NCBI RefSeq assembly: GCF_008932295.1 | Contig: NZ_WBWA01000013.1 | Location: 62,001 to 126,000 of the forward strand | From: Brucella tritici | Lineage (GTDB): Bacteria; Pseudomonadota; Alphaproteobacteria; Rhizobiales; Rhizobiaceae | Reading direction: 5' to 3' | DNA: 64,000 bases | Shown: positions 8,945-17,404 of the stretch, piece after piece | Layout: each line of letters begins with the position of its first letter | How positions within the stretch are numbered: position 1 is the first letter of the stretch | Made by a program: the position numbers and the translations under genes | The notes under the pieces: model-generated | Told to the model about the DNA's origin: nothing | Seen by the model: only the letters and a program-made list of their open reading frames with translations | The model's database searches: none

Positions 8945-9182
8945 TTAGTTTTAATATAAATACAATGTAAATAGAAATTATAATGATGACAAATATATTT
9001 CATATTTGTGTTTACACAACTGCAATATAAATTAATGGTAATAATTTGTTACTTATAGTTGCCGCAATTATACCAATTACCAATGTTGCAATTCCAATTA
9101 ATGCAGAGCAGACTACTAAGAGCATAATGGTCGGAGCATTCCGGCTTGTGGAAACCCCATACAGGAACACAAGGAGAAGCAG

Positions 9183-9842
9183 ATGGCCACTTTAGAAGGC
9201 GGCGCCTACGACGACGTGTTGTTCGGCTCCCGCTTTGACGATTTCATCCGTGCCCATGGCGGTGATGATCTCGTATTCGGAGGTGATGGCAATGACACCA
9301 TCTTCGGCGATAACGGGAACGACACCCTTTTCGGCGGAAATGGTGATGACCTACTTTTCGGCGGAAATGGCAATGACATTCTGTTCGGTGATGCAGGAAA
9401 CGACGTCCTGAGCGGCGGCAATGGGAATGATGTGCTGTTTGGCGGTGCTGGAGACGATGTTCTCCAGGGCGGCAATGGCGCAGACCTTCTCTTTGGCGGC
9501 GACGGAAACGATATCCTGCAGGGTGGCAACGGCAACGACATCCTCGATGGCGGTGCCGGTGACGATATCCTTATCGGCGGAAATGGCAGCGATACATTCC
9601 TGTTCAATGGTGGCGGCGGAAACGACGTCATTCTCGACTTCAATCCCGGCGAAGACATTCTGCAAATCCAGAAGGGTATCAATGGTCTTGATATCGCTTC
9701 CGCAGACGATCTTGCCGACCGTGTCACGCAGGTTGGTGGCAATGTCGTTGTCGATCTCGGCAATGGCGATACCGTTACCCTCGTGAACACCAATGCAGAC
9801 GACGTACAGGCTCATCCCGACCAGTACTTCACTGTTCACTAA
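9183..9842 (+). CDS. Small RTX calcium-binding protein, type I secreted (WgeA-like)
   Basis: A 219-residue protein that is mostly calcium-binding nonapeptides. From about residue 26 to 142 there are some 13 tandem units of the form GGNGNDxLx, which form a parallel beta-roll when calcium binds outside the cell. The last 75 residues are a capping segment (VILDFNPGEDILQI) and a C-terminal type I secretion signal; there is no N-terminal signal peptide. Ribosome site AAGGAG fixes the start. The gene stands alone between a long AT-rich promoter region and a strong terminator. In S. meliloti the corresponding WgeA (ExpE1) is a secreted RTX-type protein of the galactoglucan locus and, as I recall, larger. 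No enzyme domain is present, so a structural or matrix role is inferred. Confidence 0.9.
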   Translation: MATLEGGAYDDVLFGSRFDDFIRAHGGDDLVFGGDGNDTIFGDNGNDTLFGGNGDDLLFGGNGNDILFGDAGNDVLSGGNGNDVLFGGAGDDVLQGGNGADLLFGGDGNDILQGGNGNDILDGGAGDDILIGGNGSDTFLFNGGGGNDVILDFNPGEDILQIQKGINGLDIASADDLADRVTQVGGNVVVDLGNGDTVTLVNTNADDVQAHPDQYFTVH

Positions 9843-9857
9843 TTGAACAATTGAGAG

Positions 9858-9896
9858 CGTGCCCGGCAGTCCTCCCGCCGGGCACGTTTCGTCTTT
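9858..9896 (+). terminator. Rho-independent terminator after the RTX gene
   Basis: A 10-base-pair perfect stem, CGTGCCCGGC (9858-9867) with GCCGGGCACG (9877-9886), has a 9-base loop and is followed by TTTCGTCTTT. It separates the RTX gene from the glycosyltransferase operon. Confidence 0.85.
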
Positions 9897-9993
9897 ACCG
9901 GGCACGCATTTTCCCTAGCTTTGCGTGCCTGGGCATTCCGGCAAGCTGAATCCATGCAAGCCGATATTCCTGCAAGAATGAAAGGGCCACACA

Positions 9994-12255
9994 TTGAACC
10001 TCGACCATTCGGCGGACACTGAAAGCAAAACCGAGAACCTCTCCATTTGCCGTCTCTGCGCCGATGTCGCTGTGGTCATCTGGGATATCCCGGGCCCGGC
10101 TCGCACAACAACCAAATGCAAATTTGAAATGCCGGTTCAGCCGGTCCCGCTGTTGAGTGTTGGCATTCCGCTCGAGAACGGCGGCCTGCGCATGTTCTGG
10201 GCACTGCGCACCGGCAGTGAACCCGTCGAGCTATCGCTGTCTGCTGGCTCCCTTGGGCCCACTGCTCAGGCGATCGTCTATCCGGCCAACGAACTTGCGC
10301 CCTTCGACGTCGAATATGTCGTCAGCGAACTCACTTTGCCCGGACATATCAAGCTTCTTACCAATCTACTGACCACGTGGCGCAGCACTTTCCGGCTCTC
10401 GCGAAACCAGACTTTCGCATCCCTCGTGCGTGAACTGACTTTCGCGTTGACGCCGGAACCGCGCGAGGCCCAGCATTGCGGTGAACCGGTTCAGGGACAT
10501 CATCTCCTTGAAACAGCGGTCGACCCGATGCTGGGTGAGATTTCGGCTATCTATGGCATCACTTCCGGCAGTGTCATGGTCATTCCACCAAGATTTGTGG
10601 TGGGCAAGCAAGCTCGCAATGCCTGGCAGCCATGCCATTTTCTGCTGGAAGCAGCACAAGACCTGCCGTCATCGCTGCTGCTGGTGCTCACGGGTCAGAA
10701 AGGCGTTGCCGTTCGCAAGCTTGTGCCAATGACAGGCGAGCAAACGGATTTTGCCAAATGGTGGACCAAATGGCAGGGTAATGGCGCATTGCGGGAGTTT
10801 CTCGTTCGCCAGCTCGGCAAACTAAGTCCTTCCGGTGCTGCAGTCGCCATCGACCTGCAAACGCGCACTCCACTGCCCGTCCGCCAGATCGCGCAGTCTG
10901 CCACTCATCCGGCGGCGGAAATCGATCTTGCATTGGCGCTCGACGGCGGGCTGATTGTTGGAGGATGGATGCATGACCCGGCCGCCATGCTCGCAGACAT
11001 CGAATATCTTCCGGAAAATGGCAGCGCTTTGTCGCTGAAACCCAATTTTCACAAATTTCCCGGCAAGATTGCTAAGCGGGAAGATGCGCCGCAGCAGGAT
11101 GTGACGGGCTTTGTCGCCTGGCTTCCTTCGGTGCAGAATCTTGGGCCTCTTTTGCAGCCGCGATTCCAGATGCGCCTTGCATCCGGCACGACCGCCCCGC
11201 TCGTGCCAGCACCGCAACCCTTCGAACCATCGGCGCAGCGCAATCGCATCTTGCGGTCTGTACCGCCACAACAGGCAAAGCCTCACGTCTTCTCGCACAT
11301 TCTGGGACCCGCTCTTACCGAAGTTGAGAAGAAGCTCGCTGCAACGGTACGGATCTCCGAGGTGAAGGACTACGGAGCGACGCCTGCCTCTCCGCTCGCG
11401 TCCATCGTTATTCCGCTTTACCGCAACCTCGATTTCTTACGTTTCCAGTTTTCATCCATGGCCACGGACCCTTGGCTGGTGGAAAACGCAGAGTTTATAT
11501 TCGTGCTGGATTCTCCTGAAATTCAGGACGACACCGAGCATATGCTTGGCGGATTGCACATTCTGCATGACATGCCGTTCAAACTCGCCATCATGAACCG
11601 CAATGGCGGCTATGCACGTGCCTGTAATGCGGGTGCCAGCATTGCGACAGGAACGACCATCGTGATGTTGAATTCTGACGTCGTGCCTGCCGAACATGGC
11701 TGGTTGCAGCAACTCATCCAGCCATTGTTCGATCAGCCGAAGCTCGGAGCAATCGGCCCTCGCCTTCTGTTTGAAGATGGTTCGCTTCAACATGCGGGGC
11801 TTTATTTTGTCCGCGACCGTCAAGGTATCTGGTTAAATCACCACTATTACAAAGGCATGCCGGGTAACTATCCGCCAGCGCTTCGTTCACGGGAAGTGCC
11901 GGGCATCACCGGCGCCTGCCTGATAACGCGCAAGGATATCTTCGACCTCGTCGGCGGCTATACTGAAGACTACGTCATCGGCGACTATGAGGACAGCGAT
12001 CTGTGCCTGAAGATCAGGCAACTCGGCTTCCAGATATTCTATGAGCCTTCCGTGGCACTTTACCATTTCGAACGGCGCTCGATCCGCCGCAGCGCGGATT
12101 ACATGCGCGGCCTCGCAAGCCAATATAATTCCTGGCTCCATACACAGCGCTGGGATGATGACATTACCGAGTTGATGGTCCTGCCACAGGAACAGGAAGG
12201 TACCGCCGACCTGTCCAATGTGATCATGACCAAATCTGAAAGGAGCGCCGCTTGA
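9994..12255 (+). CDS. GT2 glycosyltransferase with N-terminal carbohydrate modules (WgeB-like)
   Basis: A 753-residue protein. A stop codon lies just upstream and the first in-frame start is TTG at 9994, preceded by AAAGGG at good spacing; the next ATG is 45 codons later with no ribosome site, so TTG is preferred. Residues 1-460 are non-catalytic and include a GWMHDP module near residue 323. The C-terminal GT2 domain (about 467-700) shows ASIVIPLYRN, the nucleotide/metal motif LNSDVVP (about 559), GITGACLI and EDSDLCLKIRQLG, as in rhamnosyltransferase-type enzymes. It is the first gene of a seven-gene operon and resembles the 15143-17404 product, which has the same length. It is expected to transfer a sugar to the exopolysaccharide at the inner membrane. 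Confidence 0.88.
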   Translation: MNLDHSADTESKTENLSICRLCADVAVVIWDIPGPARTTTKCKFEMPVQPVPLLSVGIPLENGGLRMFWALRTGSEPVELSLSAGSLGPTAQAIVYPANELAPFDVEYVVSELTLPGHIKLLTNLLTTWRSTFRLSRNQTFASLVRELTFALTPEPREAQHCGEPVQGHHLLETAVDPMLGEISAIYGITSGSVMVIPPRFVVGKQARNAWQPCHFLLEAAQDLPSSLLLVLTGQKGVAVRKLVPMTGEQTDFAKWWTKWQGNGALREFLVRQLGKLSPSGAAVAIDLQTRTPLPVRQIAQSATHPAAEIDLALALDGGLIVGGWMHDPAAMLADIEYLPENGSALSLKPNFHKFPGKIAKREDAPQQDVTGFVAWLPSVQNLGPLLQPRFQMRLASGTTAPLVPAPQPFEPSAQRNRILRSVPPQQAKPHVFSHILGPALTEVEKKLAATVRISEVKDYGATPASPLASIVIPLYRNLDFLRFQFSSMATDPWLVENAEFIFVLDSPEIQDDTEHMLGGLHILHDMPFKLAIMNRNGGYARACNAGASIATGTTIVMLNSDVVPAEHGWLQQLIQPLFDQPKLGAIGPRLLFEDGSLQHAGLYFVRDRQGIWLNHHYYKGMPGNYPPALRSREVPGITGACLITRKDIFDLVGGYTEDYVIGDYEDSDLCLKIRQLGFQIFYEPSVALYHFERRSIRRSADYMRGLASQYNSWLHTQRWDDDITELMVLPQEQEGTADLSNVIMTKSERSAA

Positions 12256-13091
12256 CGGACGTGGTAGCGCTGAAACAGCCAGCATTTGAAGCAAAACCAG
12301 CAATACCGGATGCGCAGATCGACTGGCTGATGCAGTCTGTTTTGAAGAACCGTTTCTTGCCCTCGCCAGATCCGAACAGCGTGTTCGTCGGTGATGGTGA
12401 TTATCGAGCGGTCGGTGCCGAGTTTCTCGGCCATTTCATTCGCAAGGGCGGACTTCGCCGCGATGCGCGCGTGCTCGACATCGGTTCAGGTATCGGTCGC
12501 ATGGCCGTGCCGCTGACCCAATATCTCGATCCGGCAAAAGCCCGCTATTCGGGGATTGATCCCGTAGCGGGCGGCGTGAACTGGTGCCGCCAGAACATCA
12601 CGTCGCGCTACCCTAATTTCGAGTTTCGCCACATCGATATCGCCCATGACCTCTACAACCCCAAAGGGGCGGTAAACGGGCTCACTCTTACTCTGCCATT
12701 CGCGGACAAGGGTTTCGATTTCATCATCATGACATCTGTGGTCACGCATCTGCCATCAGATGAAGTCAAGACCTATCTCGATCAGGTATCCCGTGTCCTC
12801 GCTCCCGGTGGAAAATTGTTCATGACGGCATTCGTCGTGGATGATGTTGCCGCGCGCGACCGTCATGGCAAACGCGACAAACGACTTGCATTTGAACGGC
12901 ATGGCAGCGGACCGTGCTGGTTTGTGCCGGAACTCCCACCGCTTGCGGCAGTGGGCTTTGAAAACGGCTTTCTGGATCGTGCGCTTGCAGGAGCGAAACT
13001 GACGCTCGAAACAAAATCCTTTGGTCACTGGCGCGGCATTGATGCGGATCACTATCAGGATATTTTCATCGCCTCGCGAGGTGTTGCCTGA
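12252..13091 (+). CDS. Class I SAM-dependent methyltransferase (WgeC-like position)
   Basis: A 279-residue protein with a Rossmann methyltransferase core: motif I is VLDIGSGIGRMAVPL (about residue 75), followed by acidic motif II (YSGIDPVAGGVNWC), FEFRHIDIAHDLYN and motif IV DFIIMTSVVTHL. It starts with TTG at 12252, overlapping the previous TGA, with AAAGGAG upstream, so it is coupled to the GT2 gene. It probably methylates a sugar or glycan intermediate of this locus, since it lies between two glycosyltransferase genes. No product specificity can be read. Confidence 0.85.
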   Translation: MTDVVALKQPAFEAKPAIPDAQIDWLMQSVLKNRFLPSPDPNSVFVGDGDYRAVGAEFLGHFIRKGGLRRDARVLDIGSGIGRMAVPLTQYLDPAKARYSGIDPVAGGVNWCRQNITSRYPNFEFRHIDIAHDLYNPKGAVNGLTLTLPFADKGFDFIIMTSVVTHLPSDEVKTYLDQVSRVLAPGGKLFMTAFVVDDVAARDRHGKRDKRLAFERHGSGPCWFVPELPPLAAVGFENGFLDRALAGAKLTLETKSFGHWRGIDADHYQDIFIASRGVA

Positions 13092-14350
13092 TGGCTCAGC
13101 GCGTCCTCATAGCAGCCCATAACCACCCCTCTCTGCACCCCGGCGGAACGGAAATCTTCGCGCATGATCTGTTCCGCGCCTATCAGCGTGCTGGTTGCGA
13201 AGCCATGTTCATGGGTGCCACCAACAAGGTGCACCGCGAAGCCCGTCCCGGTACGAGCTTCCAGAGCATCGGCAATGGCGGGGACGAAATCCTGCTCTGG
13301 TCGGGCCATTTCGACCGCTTCTACATGAGCCAGATCGACCTTTACGGGATCGTTCCTGATATTGTTGAACTATTGCAGGACTTTAGGCCTGATGTTGTCC
13401 ACCTGCACCACCTGCTTTTGCTCGGCGCCGAATTCCCGCATATCGTGCGTCGTACTTTACCCGACTGCCGTATTGTTCTGACTTTGCATGATTATTATCC
13501 CATCTGCCATCACGACGGGCTGATGGTGCGCACCACAGGCAAGGAACTGTGCCATGGAGCTGGCCCAGACCGCTGCCATGCCTGTTTCAAGGACATCGCA
13601 CTTGATAAATTCGTACTGCGCGAAAGGCATATCAAATCGCTCTTGAGCGCTGTTGATGCTTTCGTTTCACCGAGCGAGTTTCTCAAACAACGTTACGTTG
13701 AATGGGGCCTTGCGGAAGAGTTGATCAGTGTCATTCCCAATGGTCAACCGGAACGCCCCGCAGTCGAAACGCGGCAGGTCGAGCGTAGCAAGCCGATCTT
13801 CGGCTATTTCGGAAACCTCAATCCGTGGAAGGGCGCAACCGTCCTGCTCGAAGCAGCACAGCAGCTTATCTCAGAAGGTTTCGATTTTGAATTGCGCGTA
13901 CATGGCGCAGCACCATTTCAAAGCGAAAGCTTTGTCAGTGAAATCGAGCGGCTCTTTGCAGAGACATACCCCTTCGTCCAGCGTCGGGGTGCTTATCGAC
14001 GGGATGACATCGCCCAGTTGATCCAGTCTGTCGACTGCGCGATCATGCCGTCAATCTGGTGGGAAAATGCCCCGCTCGTCATTCAGGAAGCACAGGGACA
14101 GAACCGTCCCGTTATTTGCAGCAACATCGGTGGAATGGCCGAAATGATTGAAAACGAGGTCAATGGCCTCACCGTTCCGCCGAATGATCCGCTCGCGCTC
14201 GCCCAGGCGATGCGCCGAATGGCGGAAAACCCGGATTTGCGCCAGTCACTCAGCGAGAACGCACGCCATCCGGACACCATCGACACGACCGCCGCACGCT
14301 ATCTCGATCTGATCGGGACATTGCGTGTCGCACGTGTCGAGGCAGCATAA
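13091..14350 (+). CDS. Glycosyltransferase family 4 with Cys4 motif (WgeD-like)
   Basis: A 419-residue GT-B enzyme. The N-terminal half opens with the glycine loop HPGGTEIFAHDLF. A cysteine array C-x14-C-x7-C-x2-C (about 139-165) may bind a metal or brace the acceptor domain. The C-terminal half has FGYFGNLNPWKGATVLLEA, IMPSIWWENAPLVIQEA and NIGGMAEMI, the donor-site E-x7-E region. Its start overlaps the methyltransferase stop (TGATG). It is clearly paralogous to the product of 17401-18723, with identical cysteine spacing. It acts on an unknown sugar in the exopolysaccharide. Confidence 0.9.
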   Translation: MAQRVLIAAHNHPSLHPGGTEIFAHDLFRAYQRAGCEAMFMGATNKVHREARPGTSFQSIGNGGDEILLWSGHFDRFYMSQIDLYGIVPDIVELLQDFRPDVVHLHHLLLLGAEFPHIVRRTLPDCRIVLTLHDYYPICHHDGLMVRTTGKELCHGAGPDRCHACFKDIALDKFVLRERHIKSLLSAVDAFVSPSEFLKQRYVEWGLAEELISVIPNGQPERPAVETRQVERSKPIFGYFGNLNPWKGATVLLEAAQQLISEGFDFELRVHGAAPFQSESFVSEIERLFAETYPFVQRRGAYRRDDIAQLIQSVDCAIMPSIWWENAPLVIQEAQGQNRPVICSNIGGMAEMIENEVNGLTVPPNDPLALAQAMRRMAENPDLRQSLSENARHPDTIDTTAARYLDLIGTLRVARVEAA

Positions 14351-14360
14351 GAGGTAAATC

Positions 14361-15131
14361 ATGAACATCGCGACCAAAGTTCCATCCGAGGGGGAAACCA
14401 AGCAGGCAGCGACACCCAATGCCGCCGCCGGGCCTCAAAGGACCGAAGCCATGAAAGGACGCGTTGACGCCATTGAGGAAGGCCGCCTTTACGGCTGGGC
14501 CTTCGATCCTTCCGTTCCAACGGAACGGCTTCTGATCCGCGTCCTGCTGGACGAAAAGCCTATTGCTGAAGCACCTGCCGACAAGGATCGCCCCGACCTG
14601 AAGCGCAATGGCATTGGTGATGGCAAACACGCTTTTGAGGTGATGCTGCCGCAATTTGCCGCCGTTCGAGCTGGCGAACTTGTGGTGGTTGCCGCCAATT
14701 CGGCTGGCACGGAGCAGAAACTGCGCGTGCCAAAACCCGACGAACAGGCCGCCGAAGCGCTTATCGCCGCGCCCATGACACGCATTCTGGACAAGCTTGA
14801 CATGCTGATGGCGGCGCAGCGTCAGCTTCAGGTCAACCAACGTTCACTGCAACGTGTTGCGCCAACGCTCGATGCATCCGGCAATGCAGCTCCGGCGGAA
14901 TTGCTCGATATTGCAAGTTCCGTCGATGGGCTGCGTACCGATCTTCATCAGCGCATGACTGAACTCGACGTGCATATCATGCGTATGGACGGCGTTGTTG
15001 CAGGGCTGGAACAGCGCATCGATGACGTTCGCAAGCGCAGCGGCGGGGACCTCAAGTTCCTGTTCTTGCTGGCCGCGGTCTTGACGGGGTTCGTCGCTGG
15101 CGCGCTTCTCACGCTTGCGGTCATGCCCTGA
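14361..15131 (+). CDS. Membrane-anchored coiled-coil protein with GW module (WgeE-like position)
   Basis: A 256-residue protein of unknown function. Residues 32-110 form a compact beta domain: GRVDAIEEGRLYGWAFDP followed by IGDGKHAFEVMLP, a module I also see in two other proteins of this operon. Residues 135-230 are heptad-like helix (DKLDMLMAAQRQLQVN and HQRMTELDVHIMRMDGV) and residues 232-254 are a single membrane helix close to the C-terminus, so the bulk is cytoplasmic with a tail anchor. A ribosome site AGAGG precedes the ATG. It could be a scaffold that holds glycosyltransferases at the membrane; this is inference from topology. Confidence 0.8.
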   Translation: MNIATKVPSEGETKQAATPNAAAGPQRTEAMKGRVDAIEEGRLYGWAFDPSVPTERLLIRVLLDEKPIAEAPADKDRPDLKRNGIGDGKHAFEVMLPQFAAVRAGELVVVAANSAGTEQKLRVPKPDEQAAEALIAAPMTRILDKLDMLMAAQRQLQVNQRSLQRVAPTLDASGNAAPAELLDIASSVDGLRTDLHQRMTELDVHIMRMDGVVAGLEQRIDDVRKRSGGDLKFLFLLAAVLTGFVAGALLTLAVMP

Positions 15132-15142
15132 GGACGAGCCGC

Positions 15143-17404
15143 ATGGTTCAAGATGAACGCCCCAACACACCAAAAACCGCCTCAAGACAGGTACGCACGC
15201 CGGATCGCCCTCCCATGATGATGGAGGGCGAAATGGTCGTCGGCAGCGTGATCGAAGACACGCTGGTGCTGGTACTCGGGATCGGCAGCGCTGCAAGCGA
15301 TCAGGTAACAGCTTTTCTCAATGGCGATCCTGCCGTGAGTGTGAAGACGAACCTGATCACATGGCCGCTCAAAGAGCCTTCACCCGCTGGAACTCATGGT
15401 TTCGTCGCCATTGTGCCAACGGCTGCTTTGCGCCGTGGCACTCTCAAGACGATCATGTTTCAGCACCGCGCAAAAGTCGCTCGCTATAATTTCGCATCGC
15501 GCTCTGCTTCCATTGCCGATTTTGTCGCCATGATCAGCGATCTAGCCGGACCGAGTTTGCCAGGCGTCATTGATGAGCTGGTCGAAGGCCTGATTTCTGG
15601 CCCTATCAGCCGGAAAAAACTTTCGGCCATCACCGTTCTGCTGCAGGCGGGAGCCCGCTCCGACGGCTGCATCGAACTCATCGGCGGCAGTGATGAAGGC
15701 GAGATTTTCGTTCAGGGCTGGGCACAGGATCTGACGCCCGCTGTCACCCGGCTGCTGATCAGCGGCAAAAACCCTTCGCTTGCAGAATGCGCAGTCAGCG
15801 TTTTTGCCCGTCCCGACCTGAACGATGAAGCTTCCGGATTTGCAGGCCTTCTGCTTGCCAATGAGCCGGTGGAACCAACTGATATCGAACGGCTTCTGTT
15901 TCGCGGGCGAAGGGGCTGGCGTTTTACCGAAGTCTATGACCGCAGGCTGTTGTCTGGTTCGCGTGAAACGCCGGGTCATATTCGGGCAATCCTGCCACGA
16001 GTACGAAGCTCGACTGACATTCTGCTGCGCATGCGTTCCGCCGCAAACCGTTTCGATGGCGCTGACACGGTATCCGGCCTCCCCTTTCCTGTCCGGATGG
16101 GGTTAGACAATGTCTTTCGGGTCGAAGGCAGCGGCATGCTGGTTTCGGGCTGGCTGCTCGATCCCGACAGCCACGTAGAAAGCGTGAAGCTGCGTCGTCA
16201 CCGCGGTGAAATCCAGATCGATACAAGCTGGACCCGTATCGACCGGCCCGACGTCACAAGAGAATTCGACAATCAGCCGCCATTCAATGCAGGCCTTGAC
16301 CCCAGCCGTCACGCCCATGGTTTCGTCGCCTTCGCGCCTGAACTTGCCGGTGACAGCACCTCGCCGTTCTATCTCGAACTTGCGATCAGCGATGGCAGAC
16401 GCGCGTTCTTTCCATTGACGCCAACCCGCGTCACGTCGCGTGACGCTATCGTACGGCAAATCCGCGCGACCGATCCGAATGCATGGGCGCTGCGCCATAT
16501 TGTCGACCAGCAACTCGTGCCGCTGCTGCGCGGTGTCAACCGTCCTGCCCCGGAAGTCTTTGGCGTGGTCGATCTCGGGCCTTTCGAAGATGCAATAGGG
16601 CCAGCGATCATCATTGGTATCGACGAGCGCGTCGAGGAAATCGAACCTTTGGTGGCACTTCTTGCGCTCGATCCCGAAACCCGTATTGCGCCGATTGTGA
16701 TCGCGGCTGCGACCGAGATCATCGACCGTATCGGCGTACAAATCAGGCGTCTTGCGGATTTCTACCGGCTGCGTATCCGGCTCGTTTCGGCCACGGGATC
16801 GGAAGACCTCTACGATGCGCTGGAAGTCGGCGCCCGCACGGTTTCAACGGATCAGGTCATATTTCTGGCCGGTTCGCTGCTGCCGCGCCGCTCCGGATGG
16901 CTGAACAAGCTCGTCAGCGCATATGAAGCGCACAAGGACTGCGTTCTGTCTCCCACCCTTGCCTATGAAGACGACTCAATTCGCTGGGCGGGAACCTGGG
17001 TCGCGGGACCACAATCCGGCATGTCGGCGGATCGCGCTCTGATCAGTCGCTATGCCGGTTATCCCATCGACGCCGTTTCAGGAATGTCCTTGACGGAAGT
17101 CGCAACGGCTACGTTCGAGTGCTGCATCCTTCCGCGCGAAGCCCTGTTTTCCGTCGGCGGCTTCACGCGCGGTTATCTCGGCACCCATGAAAAGGGACTG
17201 GATCTCGGATTGAAACTGAAACAATCGGGCTTGCGCTCCTATTGGTTACCGTCAGCGCAGATGCTGGGAGCAGACGATACATCCGTAACAGACAGGGCAT
17301 CGACTATCGCGCTCATCGAGCGCATCGATCGGCAAGTCTTCGACGCACGCTGGTCCTCCATTCTCGCTGGCAGACGCAAGGTACAGGCGGAGGAACCTGC
17401 ATGA
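15143..17404 (+). CDS. Degenerate GT2-like protein with two GW modules (WgeF-like position)
   Basis: A 753-residue protein, the same length as the 9994-12255 product and similar in plan. It carries two GW modules (GWAQD at about 192 and GWLLDP at about 336), then a GT-A-like domain from about 470. In that domain the metal motif of the paralogue (LNSDVVP) is replaced by LAGSLLP (about 575) and the late acidic motif EDSDLCLKI by EKGLDLGLKL. The aspartates needed for nucleotide-sugar binding therefore appear lost. It may be a non-catalytic partner or may use another mechanism. It lies 11 bases after the previous gene and overlaps the next (ATGA). GAGGAC precedes the ATG. Confidence 0.8.
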   Translation: MVQDERPNTPKTASRQVRTPDRPPMMMEGEMVVGSVIEDTLVLVLGIGSAASDQVTAFLNGDPAVSVKTNLITWPLKEPSPAGTHGFVAIVPTAALRRGTLKTIMFQHRAKVARYNFASRSASIADFVAMISDLAGPSLPGVIDELVEGLISGPISRKKLSAITVLLQAGARSDGCIELIGGSDEGEIFVQGWAQDLTPAVTRLLISGKNPSLAECAVSVFARPDLNDEASGFAGLLLANEPVEPTDIERLLFRGRRGWRFTEVYDRRLLSGSRETPGHIRAILPRVRSSTDILLRMRSAANRFDGADTVSGLPFPVRMGLDNVFRVEGSGMLVSGWLLDPDSHVESVKLRRHRGEIQIDTSWTRIDRPDVTREFDNQPPFNAGLDPSRHAHGFVAFAPELAGDSTSPFYLELAISDGRRAFFPLTPTRVTSRDAIVRQIRATDPNAWALRHIVDQQLVPLLRGVNRPAPEVFGVVDLGPFEDAIGPAIIIGIDERVEEIEPLVALLALDPETRIAPIVIAAATEIIDRIGVQIRRLADFYRLRIRLVSATGSEDLYDALEVGARTVSTDQVIFLAGSLLPRRSGWLNKLVSAYEAHKDCVLSPTLAYEDDSIRWAGTWVAGPQSGMSADRALISRYAGYPIDAVSGMSLTEVATATFECCILPREALFSVGGFTRGYLGTHEKGLDLGLKLKQSGLRSYWLPSAQMLGADDTSVTDRASTIALIERIDRQVFDARWSSILAGRRKVQAEEPA

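Larger units (their letters stand above)
8798..9182. promoter_or_regulatory. AT-rich regulatory spacer before the RTX gene
   Basis: No gene is seen in these 385 bases. They hold a hairpin just after the adaptor gene (8855-8884), a TTGAAA...TTTTCAA near-palindrome (8892-8907), the repeated box at 8932-8944 and about 180 bases that are almost entirely A and T. The last 20 bases carry the RTX gene's ribosome site, AAGGAG. The length and composition suggest a heavily controlled promoter, possibly bound by a nucleoid silencer such as MucR; that is inference. Confidence 0.6.

Noticed and set aside
9258-9609. Tandem DNA repeats that could be read as a CRISPR-like array
   Set aside because: The units are contiguous 27-base coding repeats of the RTX nonapeptide, with no spacers.
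9206-9793. 195-codon minus-strand frame, Ser/Pro-rich
   Set aside because: It is the reverse of the RTX repeats; the regular repeat simply keeps this frame open. No ribosome site or promoter.
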